Source: Eubacterium sp.
GTDB taxonomy: Bacteria; Bacillota; Clostridia; Lachnospirales; Lachnospiraceae
NCBI GenBank assembly: GCA_017616955.1
Contig: JAFZXD010000163.1
Location: 1-14,633 of the forward strand
DNA length: 14,633 bases
Direction of reading: 5' to 3'
The notes under the pieces were generated by a model. The model made no database searches. It had not been told where the DNA came from and saw only the letters and a list, made by a program, of their open reading frames with translations. Position numbers and translations under genes: made by a program. Shown here in pieces: positions 1-6,851 of the stretch; position 1 is the first letter of the stretch; each line of letters starts with the position of its first letter.

Positions 1-1152
1 GATCTCGCCGTTTCTCGTAGCTCGTTCTGCCATTACTTCAAAGCGATCACTTCCTATGTTAAGCTCTTCAAGTGAAACTGCGATTCCGAGTTCTTTGAAG
101 AAACTCTTGAGTTTATCGGATAATATCAGAGCTCTCTCTTTCTCTGAATAATCATATGAATCAACTCCGAATACTCTGGAAGCAAGGAGAGCAAGTCTCC
201 AAGGCTTTATCTCTGCTATATACTTTGTCCATGCAACGAATACAACTGCCATTCCTTCGCCGTGTGTTATGTTATATTCAGCTGATAATTCGTGTTCTAT
301 TCTGTGTGAACCCCAGTCTGCCGATCGGCCGGCATCCAGGAAGTTATTATGAGCAACACTTGCAAGCCACTGAATCTCGGCTTTGGCATTTATATATTCC
401 GGAAGCGTTGCCAACTCATCGGAAATGAACCCATCCGAACTATACTTATTTATAAGTTCTATCACCCTCTTACCATTTAAAATAAGTGCTCTGATAGCTC
501 CTTCTATCAGATAGTCGGTGGTGTCGGAATTCTTCTCGTCAGAGAAATATCTTTCCAGCAAATGAGCCAGAACGTCAGCAATTCCTACGGCTGTCTGATA
601 TTTAGGAAGTTTAGCTGTGTAAGCCGGATCCATTATCGCGAACTGAGGAATGATTCTGTCGTCTTCGAATCCAAGCTTCCATTCACCATTTGATATAATA
701 GCGGCATTTGATGTTTCTGAACCGCTTGATGCTGTTGTTGCAACAACTCCAATCGGTATAACATTTTCAGGAACGATTCCTTTATCGAAGAAGTCCCATA
801 CATCTCCTTCATAAGGTATACCGATTGATACCGCTTTCGCCGTATCGATGGAGCTACCTCCACCGACGGCAAGTATGAAATCTACCTTCTCTTTCTTTCC
901 TAATTCTACAAGTTCTCTTACAAGTGAAACTGTTGGGTTTGGTACTACATTTCCATTCTCAAAGAACTTAATTCCAAGCTCATCTATCGCTTTTTTTACT
1001 TCCTGATATATTCCCAGATCCTTAATGAAGTCACCGCTGTATATCAGGAGAAGCGACTTAACTTTCCTTCTTTCCAGGAGGGATTTGACTTTATTTATAC
1101 TTCCAGCTCCGAAAATGATCTTCGCAGGATTATAATATTCAAAATTAATCAT
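1..1152 (-). CDS. iron-containing alcohol dehydrogenase, BDH/YqhD type (3' end cut by window)
   Basis: The frame is open from ATG at 1152 to the window edge (384 codons, no stop), so only a few C-terminal residues are probably missing compared with about 387-residue relatives. It is a cytosolic NAD(P)H-dependent group III alcohol dehydrogenase reducing an aldehyde or ketone. The nucleotide-binding GGGSSIDTAKA motif lies at residues 97-107. The metal ligands expected for the YqhD/BDH branch are all visible: D193, H197, H283 and H297, with the same spacing as in YqhD. The start follows metQ by 53 bp with no terminator, so it is probably cotranscribed with metQ from the operator promoter at 2289-2319. 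The ribosome binding site is weak. The substrate cannot be read from sequence. Because the cluster looks sulfur-related, a sulfoacetaldehyde reductase role (some are Fe-ADHs) is possible, but general butanol/aldehyde dehydrogenase activity is equally likely. Confidence 0.9.
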   Translation of the reverse strand, partial: MINFEYYNPAKIIFGAGSINKVKSLLERRKVKSLLLIYSGDFIKDLGIYQEVKKAIDELGIKFFENGNVVPNPTVSLVRELVELGKKEKVDFILAVGGGSSIDTAKAVSIGIPYEGDVWDFFDKGIVPENVIPIGVVATTASSGSETSNAAIISNGEWKLGFEDDRIIPQFAIMDPAYTAKLPKYQTAVGIADVLAHLLERYFSDEKNSDTTDYLIEGAIRALILNGKRVIELINKYSSDGFISDELATLPEYINAKAEIQWLASVAHNNFLDAGRSADWGSHRIEHELSAEYNITHGEGMAVVFVAWTKYIAEIKPWRLALLASRVFGVDSYDYSEKERALILSDKLKSFFKELGIAVSLEELNIGSDRFEVMAERATRNGEI

Positions 1153-1205
1153 AACTTCTTACCCATTTAAATGTATCTACTTTATCGATTTATTTTTAGT
1201 ATTTT

Positions 1206-2192
1206 TTAGTAAAGAGGAACTACAGCTCCGTCATATTTTCCGTTAATGAAATCGCTGATCTGCTTGCTCTGAAGTACTGATACAAGTGCTTTGATAGCAT
1301 CGTCATTCTGCTTAGCAGGTGATGTTGCGATGATATTTCCATATGTCTGAGCTGCAAGTCCGTCGTTAGCTTCTACTGCAAGTGCATCCTTTACACTGAG
1401 TCCACCCTCGATTGCGTAGTTACCGTTGATAACTGCTACATCTACATCAGGGAGTGACTGTGCAAGCTGCTCAGGAGCAAGCTCTGTGAACTGAATGTTC
1501 TTAGGATTCTCTGTGATGTCTGCGATTGTTGCGTTGATTCCTGCATCGTCCTTTAGTGTAAGGATTCCTTCCTGCTGGAGAAGAAGAAGTGCTCTTGCTT
1601 CATTTGTTACATTGTTAGGAACTGCAACTGTTGCTCCGTCCGGAAGGTCTGCAAGTGAAGTTGTCTTTCCTGCGTATACTCCGAATGGCTCGTAGTGAAC
1701 TGCACCGACAGATACGAGATCTGAACCATTTTCCTGATTGAACTGCTCAAGATATGGAACATGCTGGAAGTAGTTAGCATCAAGGCTTCCCTCGATAACT
1801 CCTGTGTTAGGTGTAACTGAATCCTCAAGCTCTACTATCTCAAGTGTGATGCCCTGCTCTGCAAGGATTGGCTGTGCTTCTCTAAGAATTTCAGCATGTG
1901 GGGTGATGTTTGCACCAACCTTAAGTGTTACAGGATCGCCTGTGTAAACAAATGTTCCGTCTGTTGAAGTCGCATTTGACTCTGCAACGATGTCTTTGTC
2001 ATTCACTTCCTTGGAAGCTTCCTCAGCTGTTGCAACTTCCTCGCTGGCTGCTTCTGTTACTGCCTCAGTAATCTCTTCAGATTTAGCTGCCTCTGTGTTC
2101 TCTTCTGTATTTGTTGTAGCTGCATTTCCGCATCCTACTGCACTAATTAATAATGCTGCTGTTAAACCTACTGTAAATATTTTCTTTCTCAT
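1206..2192 (-). CDS. metQ: methionine-binding lipoprotein MetQ (NlpA family)
   Basis: Extracellular substrate-binding lipoprotein of the D/L-methionine ABC importer. Residues 1-21 are a lipoprotein signal with K3/K4, a hydrophobic stretch and lipobox AVGC (Cys21 acylated). Residues about 22-75 form an unusually long acidic Glu/Ala/Thr-rich linker. The NlpA fold follows from about residue 78 (VTLKVGANITPHAEIL) to the end. Family hallmarks are PHAEIL and DANYFQHVPYLEQFN, which place it in MetQ rather than the SsuA/TauA type. At 328 residues it is longer than typical MetQ (about 270-290), and the linker accounts for the difference. The start is supported by GGAGGAAAGAGTT just before ATG 2192. 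It lies downstream of metI but has its own operator promoter (2289-2319) in the 157-bp gap. No terminator separates it from metI, so both read-through and independent transcription are possible. Confidence 0.95.
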   Translation of the reverse strand: MRKKIFTVGLTAALLISAVGCGNAATTNTEENTEAAKSEEITEAVTEAASEEVATAEEASKEVNDKDIVAESNATSTDGTFVYTGDPVTLKVGANITPHAEILREAQPILAEQGITLEIVELEDSVTPNTGVIEGSLDANYFQHVPYLEQFNQENGSDLVSVGAVHYEPFGVYAGKTTSLADLPDGATVAVPNNVTNEARALLLLQQEGILTLKDDAGINATIADITENPKNIQFTELAPEQLAQSLPDVDVAVINGNYAIEGGLSVKDALAVEANDGLAAQTYGNIIATSPAKQNDDAIKALVSVLQSKQISDFINGKYDGAVVPLY

Positions 2193-2288
2193 AACTCTTT
2201 CCTCCGTGATTATGAATTATTTTTTTTAGTGTTTTTTGTTGATGTATGAACTATAAAACATTTATCTGTTAAACACAAATCCTTAAAA

Positions 2289-2319
2289 ACTATATTTAGC
2301 TATAGGCAGTTCTTATAGC
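2289..2319 (-). promoter_or_regulatory. operator-promoter block before metQ
   Basis: A perfect inverted repeat GCTATA-N9-TATAGC occupies 2299-2319. Reading on the minus strand, 4 bp later comes TATAGT (2294-2289), a good -10 hexamer. No convincing TTGACA-like -35 is present, and the -35 position falls inside the palindrome. The geometry is identical to the blocks before metN, the CMD gene and the aminotransferase. The predicted leader is about 90 nt and A-rich. Confidence 0.75.
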
Positions 2320-2349
2320 CATTTTTGTTCCTGATTGTTATTGATATTA

Positions 2350-3003
2350 TTAACTCTTTCTGATTCGTTTTGACAGAAGTCCACCGGATTCCTGAACCAG
2401 CCAAACCATAAGTATAAGTATGGAAACTGTTACCCAAAGCACGTCTTTCTGATATCTGTAATAACCGTACTGAAGTGCAATTGCACCGAGTCCGCCTCCA
2501 CCGATTACTCCTGCCATAGCTGAGTAACCGAGAACAGTTGCGATGTTTATTGCTGCACCGAGAACAAGGGAAGGTCCTGCTTCGGGAAGTATGAAATGAA
2601 ATACTATAAATAGAGGACTTGCCCCCATTGAGTTAGCTGCTTCAATAATTCCCGCAGGGACTTCATTTAAAGAAGACTCAACCATACGTGCTACGATTGG
2701 AATAGCTCCTATAGTAAGCGGAACGATAGTTGCAGTTGTTCCGATAGATGCTCCGACGATGAAACGTGTCACCGGGATAAGAAGCACCAACAGGATCAGG
2801 AACGGCAGCGACCGGCTGATATTTACGATAGCTCCGATAATCGTGTTGATGAATCTATTCTCAAATATTCTTCCTTTTGAAGTTGTATACAGCAGTATGC
2901 CGAGGGGAAGTCCGACAGCATATGCAAAGAGCGATGCAAAAAATGTCATCTGCAGCGTCTCAAATATTCCTTTTATAATTGCGTCTCTTATATATGTATC
3001 CAT
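2350..3003 (-). CDS. metI: methionine ABC transporter permease MetI
   Basis: Integral membrane permease of the MetNIQ importer. About 217 residues with five predicted membrane segments, the usual MetI size. The EAA loop that couples to MetN is seen around EAANSMGASPLFIVFHFILP, followed by PSLVLGAAINIATVLGYSAMAG and GGGLGAIA, which are typical of MetI. The start at 3003 is chosen over an in-frame ATG at 3009 because GGGAGG directly abuts the 3009 ATG but lies 6 nt before the 3003 ATG. It follows metN by 15 bp, so the two form one transcript. Substrate is methionine and derivatives by family and context; related MetI proteins may accept other sulfur amino acids. Confidence 0.95.
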   Translation of the reverse strand: MDTYIRDAIIKGIFETLQMTFFASLFAYAVGLPLGILLYTTSKGRIFENRFINTIIGAIVNISRSLPFLILLVLLIPVTRFIVGASIGTTATIVPLTIGAIPIVARMVESSLNEVPAGIIEAANSMGASPLFIVFHFILPEAGPSLVLGAAINIATVLGYSAMAGVIGGGGLGAIALQYGYYRYQKDVLWVTVSILILMVWLVQESGGLLSKRIRKS

Positions 3004-3018
3004 GATCATCCTCCCTTT

Positions 3019-4041
3019 CTATACTGCAGCTACGCTGAGACCTTCAGATAAGAAGAAGTCGAGAATCTGGTCCTGCTCTTCTTTATCTTTCGGCAGTTCG
3101 AGTACCATCTGACCGTAACCGATTCCTCCTACGCTCTTAATGTTGGCGCTGAGGATATTTACCTTCTTACCGGTCTTTTCAACGAGATTTGCGATAAATG
3201 GTTCATGCGCTGCCTGTCCGTCGAATACTATTCTGAGAAGACGACCTTCAAGACTTACGTCTTCAAATGCATCCTGAATGTCAGATACATTTTGTGGAAG
3301 AACGAGGTTCTTCGCAGCTTCAGACTGTGGATTGGTGAAGACGTCCTTTACCGCACCTACTTCTGCAAGTTCACCTTTATCTATAATAGCTACTCTGTCA
3401 CAGATTTTCTCTACGACTGACATTTCATGTGTAATGATAATGACGGTAAGTCCTCTGGTTCTGTTAATCTCCTGAAGAAGCGTAAGGATTTCCTCAGTGA
3501 TCTTCGGATCAAGCGCGGATGTTGCTTCGTCACATAGAAGTACCTTCGGACTAACTGTAAGTGCTCTTGCTATAGCAACTCTCTGGCGCTGTCCACCCGA
3601 AAGCTGCGCAGGGAAGCTCTTTGCCTTATCTTCAAGACCTACTACTTTAAGCATTTCAAGAGCAGTCTCTCTTCTTTCTTTTCTTCCTACCTTCGCAATC
3701 TTAAGCGGGAGCATGACATTTTCCAGAACAGTCTTCTGATTCAGCAGGTTGAAGCTCTGGAATATCATTGATATTGAACGACGGATTTTTCTGAGCTCCG
3801 CCGGTTTGAGTTTTCCGATATCCTGGCCAAGGAACTTGACCTCACCTTCCGTAACATCTTCAAGTCGGTTGAGTGTTCTGACCAAAGTTGACTTGCCGGC
3901 GCCACTCATACCGATTATTCCGAATATCTCACCTTCATATATTTCAAGATTAATCTTATCCAGAGCTTTGAATTCCTTGCCTTCATTCACGAAGACCTTC
4001 GAAACATCATTCAGCTCATAGACAACTGATTTCTCAGACAT
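3019..4041 (-). CDS. metN: methionine ABC transporter ATP-binding protein MetN
   Basis: Cytosolic ATPase that powers methionine import. Walker A GMSGAGKST lies at residues 44-52, Q-loop in MIFQSFNLL, signature LSGGQRQR, Walker B VLLCDEATSALDP and H-loop THEM. The last roughly 75 residues form the C-terminal NIL/ACT-like domain, which in MetN proteins binds methionine and gives feedback (trans-)inhibition; its end reads GIGYGQMVLELP...DFFLSEGL. About 340 residues, normal for the family. The start at 4041 (MSEKS) is preferred over ATG 4059, because AGAGGAGAA lies between them at correct spacing to 4041 and the 4059 ATG overlaps that ribosome binding site. First gene of metNI, driven by the operator promoter at 4114-4144. 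No S-box or T-box structure fits in the short leader, so control appears to be transcriptional. Confidence 0.96.
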   Translation of the reverse strand: MSEKSVVYELNDVSKVFVNEGKEFKALDKINLEIYEGEIFGIIGMSGAGKSTLVRTLNRLEDVTEGEVKFLGQDIGKLKPAELRKIRRSISMIFQSFNLLNQKTVLENVMLPLKIAKVGRKERRETALEMLKVVGLEDKAKSFPAQLSGGQRQRVAIARALTVSPKVLLCDEATSALDPKITEEILTLLQEINRTRGLTVIIITHEMSVVEKICDRVAIIDKGELAEVGAVKDVFTNPQSEAAKNLVLPQNVSDIQDAFEDVSLEGRLLRIVFDGQAAHEPFIANLVEKTGKKVNILSANIKSVGGIGYGQMVLELPKDKEEQDQILDFFLSEGLSVAAV

Positions 4042-4075
4042 AACTAATTCTCCTCTCATTTTTGTTCGCTAATAA

Positions 4076-4093
4076 CTATACCCGCTGTTATAG
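4076..4093 (-). promoter_or_regulatory. possible second half-palindrome in metN leader
   Basis: CTATA-N8-TATAG lies just downstream of the metN promoter, between the predicted transcription start and the ribosome binding site. It resembles the TATA half-sites of the main operator but has an 8-bp gap and outer-oriented half-sites, so it may be an auxiliary site or chance in AT-rich DNA. Confidence 0.25.
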
Positions 4094-4113
4094 CCCGAAA
4101 CAATTACCGATAA

Positions 4114-4144
4114 ATTATACCGTGTTATAGTCTCCCCCTATAAC
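4114..4144 (-). promoter_or_regulatory. operator-promoter block before metN
   Basis: A perfect inverted repeat GTTATAG-N7-CTATAAC (same as GTTATA-N9-TATAAC) spans 4124-4144. After 4 bp on the minus strand comes a consensus -10, TATAAT (4119-4114). This is the clearest -10 among the four blocks. The palindrome covers the -35 position, where only a poor hexamer (TATAGG) occurs. A 33-nt hairpin ends 8 nt upstream of the operator. Confidence 0.8.
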
Positions 4145-4148
4145 TGAG

Positions 4149-4200
4149 AAAAGTGGACACTTGAAATCTGATTTAAAGTGTCCACTTTTTATGTAAACCA
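4149..4200. repeat. palindromic repeat copy A
   Basis: The core 4153-4185 has 16-nt arms (GTGGACACTTGAAATC and its near-complement, one mismatch) around a single central base, extended by AAAA/TTTT. The 48-nt unit 4153-4200, read on the minus strand, matches copy B read on the plus strand at 46 of 48 positions, including a 15-nt flank outside the palindrome. It sits downstream of the CMD terminator and just before the metN operator. On the minus strand it is followed by TTTTCTC, so it may act as a second terminator. Confidence 0.85.
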
Positions 4201-4203
4201 ATA

Positions 4204-4246
4204 AAGGAAAAAGGGTGCCCAACGTGGCTATGCCACATCGGACACC
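4204..4246 (-). terminator. intrinsic terminator of the CMD gene
   Basis: Read on the minus strand, arms GGTGTCCGATGTGG and CCACGTTGGGCACC (4246-4214) pair over all 14 positions in RNA using three G-U wobbles, with a 5-nt loop, then CTTTTTCC. On the plus strand the same positions would be A-C mismatches, so the structure is built for minus-strand RNA. It ends the single-gene CMD transcript. Confidence 0.85.
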
Positions 4247-4320
4247 AAGGAGTGTTGATTTTTAAAGATTTTATAAAAAAAGAGGTTTAATAATTATTGA
4301 AAATATTGAAGTTATTGAAA

Positions 4321-4875
4321 CTATTTAATTCCTTCTCTCCATGTTGCAGGTTTGAATTCATTGATGATCGGAAGAAGTCTCTGATCAACATCGATTTTAA
4401 GAATTGAGTTGAAGTTATTTGTAGCGATCATCTGACCGGCAAATCCAACGATTGCTACTATCTCGCTGTCATTCCAGAACTTCTTAAGTCTGTCGATGAG
4501 CTCATCTGAAACTGCTGTAGGATTCTTAACAGCCTGCTGTCCGAGCTCTACAAGTGCCTGTTCTTTCTCATCATACTGAAGATTTGCAGGATCAAGTCCA
4601 AGTCCCTTAACATCACTTATAAAGAAAAGTGAGCAGAGCTGGCATGAATTTGTTGTAGATATTGAATGAGCATAAAGTACTGCCGCCTTCTCACCAACTA
4701 CTTCAACGAGTCTGTTCCAAGATGTGTACCATCCCATATATGCATCATAAGTTGCTGCATCATTAAGAAGTCCTGCCTTCATATTTGTTACTGCATTTCT
4801 TCCTGCGAGCTCCTCATATCTTTCTCTCTCTGCGCCACTTGTTTCTTCGAGCTTTAATAATTTAACTCTTGCCAT
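4321..4875 (-). CDS. carboxymuconolactone decarboxylase / AhpD-like CxxC protein
   Basis: 184-residue cytosolic alpha-helical protein of the CMD/alkylhydroperoxidase AhpD-like superfamily. The redox pair C78-x-x-C81 lies in NSCQLCSLFF, at the start of the family's core helix; no signal peptide or membrane segment is seen. In canonical AhpD proteins the CxxC is preceded by a Glu and followed by a His that forms the proton relay. Here the His after the cysteines is absent (Phe/Ile instead), and the only nearby His is H70, upstream. The reaction may therefore differ from peroxidase; a thiol-disulfide or dehydrogenation-type role is possible. GGAGGAAA lies 10 nt or less before ATG 4875. The gene is a monocistronic unit with its own operator promoter (5015-5045) and terminator, which places it in the same regulon as the transporters. 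Substrate unknown. Confidence 0.8.
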   Translation of the reverse strand: MARVKLLKLEETSGAERERYEELAGRNAVTNMKAGLLNDAATYDAYMGWYTSWNRLVEVVGEKAAVLYAHSISTTNSCQLCSLFFISDVKGLGLDPANLQYDEKEQALVELGQQAVKNPTAVSDELIDRLKKFWNDSEIVAIVGFAGQMIATNNFNSILKIDVDQRLLPIINEFKPATWREGIK

Positions 4876-5014
4876 TTTATGTTTCCTCCATAATTATATT
4901 ATATTTGAAATCCTTCGCATCCCTTTTATACTCTGGGTTTTCGGGGTGTTTTACTGATCTCTTTGTTATGTGTAAATCTTATACCAAAGCAACCGTTCTG
5001 TAAAATACCTAGAA

Positions 5015-5045
5015 ACGATAATCTGTTATAAACAGCCCCTATAGC
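5015..5045 (-). promoter_or_regulatory. operator-promoter block before the CMD gene
   Basis: The inverted repeat (plus strand GTTATA-N9-TATAGC, 5025-5045) is followed on the minus strand by 4 bp and TATCGT (5020-5015), the weakest -10 of the set. Outer bases differ by a G/A change but the TATA cores and 21-bp length match the other blocks. The predicted leader of roughly 130 nt is longer than those of the other units and has no recognised riboswitch. Confidence 0.65.
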
Positions 5046-5056
5046 GAAGGATTGAC

Positions 5057-5107
5057 TGGTTTACATAAAAAGTGGACAGTTGAAATCAGATTTCAAGTGT
5101 CCACCTT
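5057..5107. repeat. palindromic repeat copy B, also operon terminator
   Basis: The core 5072-5104 has 16-nt arms with one mismatch around a central A. The 48-nt unit 5057-5104 is the inverted counterpart of copy A (46 of 48 identical), so A and B flank the CMD gene head to head. On the minus strand the hairpin begins 14 nt after the stop of the lipoprotein gene and is followed by TTTTTATG, a canonical intrinsic terminator for the long operon. Confidence 0.85.
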
Positions 5108-5118
5108 TCATAGTTATA

Positions 5119-6177
5119 TTATTTAAGTTCAAGATATAGATTATCTGTAAATTGCTGTGGATCCCCCTGAAGGTATCCGATGGTTTTTAGTTCCTGTGCA
5201 AAGTAGAGAACGTCACCTTTTACGTCATGTGTTCCGGCAGTTTCCGGTGTTTCGTATTCATATGCTGTGATGAGTGCTTTAGCAAGTTCTTTATCTTCCA
5301 CTTCTGAATAGTTTCCTTTTACGATGATATCAAGTGCCTCGTCAGGATTTTCATTTATCCATTTCTGAGCCTTAAGTACTGCATTGTATAATGCCTTGAT
5401 CTCATCCGGTTTTTCATTTATTACTTTTGTTGATGCATAGTAGAAGCAGCAATATTTTCCTGCAAATGGTTCATCCTTGCTTATATCCACAAGTACTTTT
5501 GCTTTTCCGGATGCAACTGCAATATCTCCAAGAGGATCCCATATAGCTGCCACATCGATATCTCCGTTGTAGAGTGCTTCAAGTTCGAGGTTTCCGTCTG
5601 CATATGGTAGAAATGTCACCTCACCCTTTTCCTGTTTAGCAGAAACCCCATTCTCCTCAAGCCAAACACTGGCAACCTGGAATGTAGTTCCTCCTACTTC
5701 ATCGACACCAACCTTAAGTCCTTTCAAAGTCTCCGGATCAGAGGTTACAGCTTGAAGAGTCGAGTCTGACTTTACAACCAGCTTGATACAGCCGTAATGC
5801 ATTCCCCCGATAACCTTCATGTCTATACCCTGTTCCGCAGATGAAAAGAACTGGAAGTCTCCATTTACAAATGGAACATTTCCGTTGTTAAGACCTATCT
5901 TTCTTGTTTCAAAATCAGCAGCAGTAAGGTTCGCATCGATACCTTCTTCTGCAAAGAAACCTTTTTCATAGGCAATGTATATAGGGGCGCCGCAGAGTGA
6001 TCCGTCGAGCGCCGGAATATCTATCTTTCCAAACTTATAATCTGAACTTTCAGCTGTCGAAGATGAACTCGAACTACCGGTATCATCCCCTGCATTTCCT
6101 GGTGAACCGCCACATCCTGCTAGAGATACAGCCATAACAGCTGTTACCAAGACTATTGATACTAATTTCTTTTTCAT
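5119..6177 (-). CDS. SsuA/TauA/NrtA-like substrate-binding lipoprotein
   Basis: Extracellular lipoprotein of the NMT1/SsuA-like binding-protein group, which captures sulfonates, nitrate, pyrimidine precursors and similar small molecules for ABC import. The signal peptide ends at lipobox LAGC (Cys22), followed by a Gly/Ser-rich linker to about residue 45. The fold then shows GAPIYIAYEKGFFAEEGID, the hallmark helix of the family, and the hinge and second lobe with LKGLKVGVDEVGGTTF and AAIWDPLGDIA. At 352 residues it is of normal size. ATG 6177 overlaps the TGA of the preceding ATPase gene (ATGA) with an AGGAG site inside that gene, so the two are translationally coupled. It is the last gene of the operon. 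It presumably feeds the SsuBC-like pair encoded upstream, although it is coupled to the FtsX/LolD pair. Ligand unknown; an organosulfur compound is inferred from neighbours. Confidence 0.85.
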   Translation of the reverse strand: MKKKLVSIVLVTAVMAVSLAGCGGSPGNAGDDTGSSSSSSTAESSDYKFGKIDIPALDGSLCGAPIYIAYEKGFFAEEGIDANLTAADFETRKIGLNNGNVPFVNGDFQFFSSAEQGIDMKVIGGMHYGCIKLVVKSDSTLQAVTSDPETLKGLKVGVDEVGGTTFQVASVWLEENGVSAKQEKGEVTFLPYADGNLELEALYNGDIDVAAIWDPLGDIAVASGKAKVLVDISKDEPFAGKYCCFYYASTKVINEKPDEIKALYNAVLKAQKWINENPDEALDIIVKGNYSEVEDKELAKALITAYEYETPETAGTHDVKGDVLYFAQELKTIGYLQGDPQQFTDNLYLELK

Positions 6178-6851
6178 AATATTACTCCTAACTTACCCTT
6201 TTCTAAAATATATTTATTATCAGCCTTTGCAGCCAATTCTTCATCGTGGGTTACGACTATAACAGTGATTCCCGACTCGGTCATCTCCCTGAATACATCT
6301 GCGATAATCTCTCTGTTACGTTTATCCAGATCGTTTGTCGGTTCATCTGCAAGTACGACTTGTGGTTTTGAATAAAGAGTTCTCGCTACTACAAGTCTTC
6401 TTAACTCTCCTCCGGAAATGTCATTCGGGTACTCATCTTTCAAATCTGTCAGCCCAAGTCGTTCCAATATATATGAAAGATTCGCATCACCGTTCTCGTG
6501 ATCTCTATTATCAAAAGCATCTACAAGGCGGATATTTTCTGAAATACTTAGTTCCGGAATAACTTCCTGAAGCTGCGGCATATATACGATGTCGTGTCTT
6601 CTGATCTTTGCTTTCTCATCTATGCTCAGCGAACTGATTTCATTTTCATCGTTATATATCACGCTTCCTTCATCGACATCGATAAGCCCGGCAAGTACTC
6701 CTAGAAAAGTTGACTTACCGCTACCGGATTCACCTCGGATTACGATATATGTCCCTTTTTCTATACTTAAATCAATCCCATTTAAAACATTTAAAGTTTT
6801 ATCCCGTCGATTGTAACTTTTTCTTATATTCTTTACTTCCAGTACACTCAT
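6174..6851 (-). CDS. LolD/MacB-type ABC ATPase
   Basis: 225-residue cytosolic ATPase that pairs with FtsX/MacB-type permeases. Walker A GESGSGKST is near residues 39-47; Q-loop in YMPQLQEVIPELSI; signature ISGGELRR (Leu to Ile variant at the first position); Walker B VVLADEPTNDLD; H-loop VTHDEE. Size and the DEPTNDLD motif are typical of the LolD/MacB/FtsE group rather than importers. AGGAGG precedes ATG 6851, and the FtsX stop codon directly abuts that ATG. Its own stop overlaps the start of the lipoprotein gene by 4 bp. Such complexes usually do mechanotransmission or export and do not import solutes, so its place between an importer's ATPase and its binding protein is unusual. Confidence 0.9.
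   Translation of the reverse strand: MSVLEVKNIRKSYNRRDKTLNVLNGIDLSIEKGTYIVIRGESGSGKSTFLGVLAGLIDVDEGSVIYNDENEISSLSIDEKAKIRRHDIVYMPQLQEVIPELSISENIRLVDAFDNRDHENGDANLSYILERLGLTDLKDEYPNDISGGELRRLVVARTLYSKPQVVLADEPTNDLDKRNREIIADVFREMTESGITVIVVTHDEELAAKADNKYILEKGKLGVIL

Noticed and set aside
633..872. Short minus-strand reading frame inside the dehydrogenase gene, hinting at a frameshifted gene
   Set aside because: Manual translation in the frame of ATG 1152 is open through to base 1 with all dehydrogenase motifs, so the short frame is a shadow and the gene is intact.
4288..4318. Short tandem ATTGAA-type repeats just after the CMD stop codon
   Set aside because: Only about three imperfect 8-10 bp units in AT-rich DNA; too few and too irregular for a CRISPR or meaningful array.
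4060..4320. SAM (S-box) or T-box riboswitch ahead of metNI
   Set aside because: The leader after the predicted start is only about 70 nt, with no conserved S-box helices or T-box sequence; the hairpins further upstream belong to terminators and repeats.
4149..5107. Insertion sequence or transposon carrying the CMD gene
   Set aside because: No transposase and no target-site duplication that I can see; only the short inverted repeats support mobility, so it is listed as repeats and a finding, not as a mobile element.
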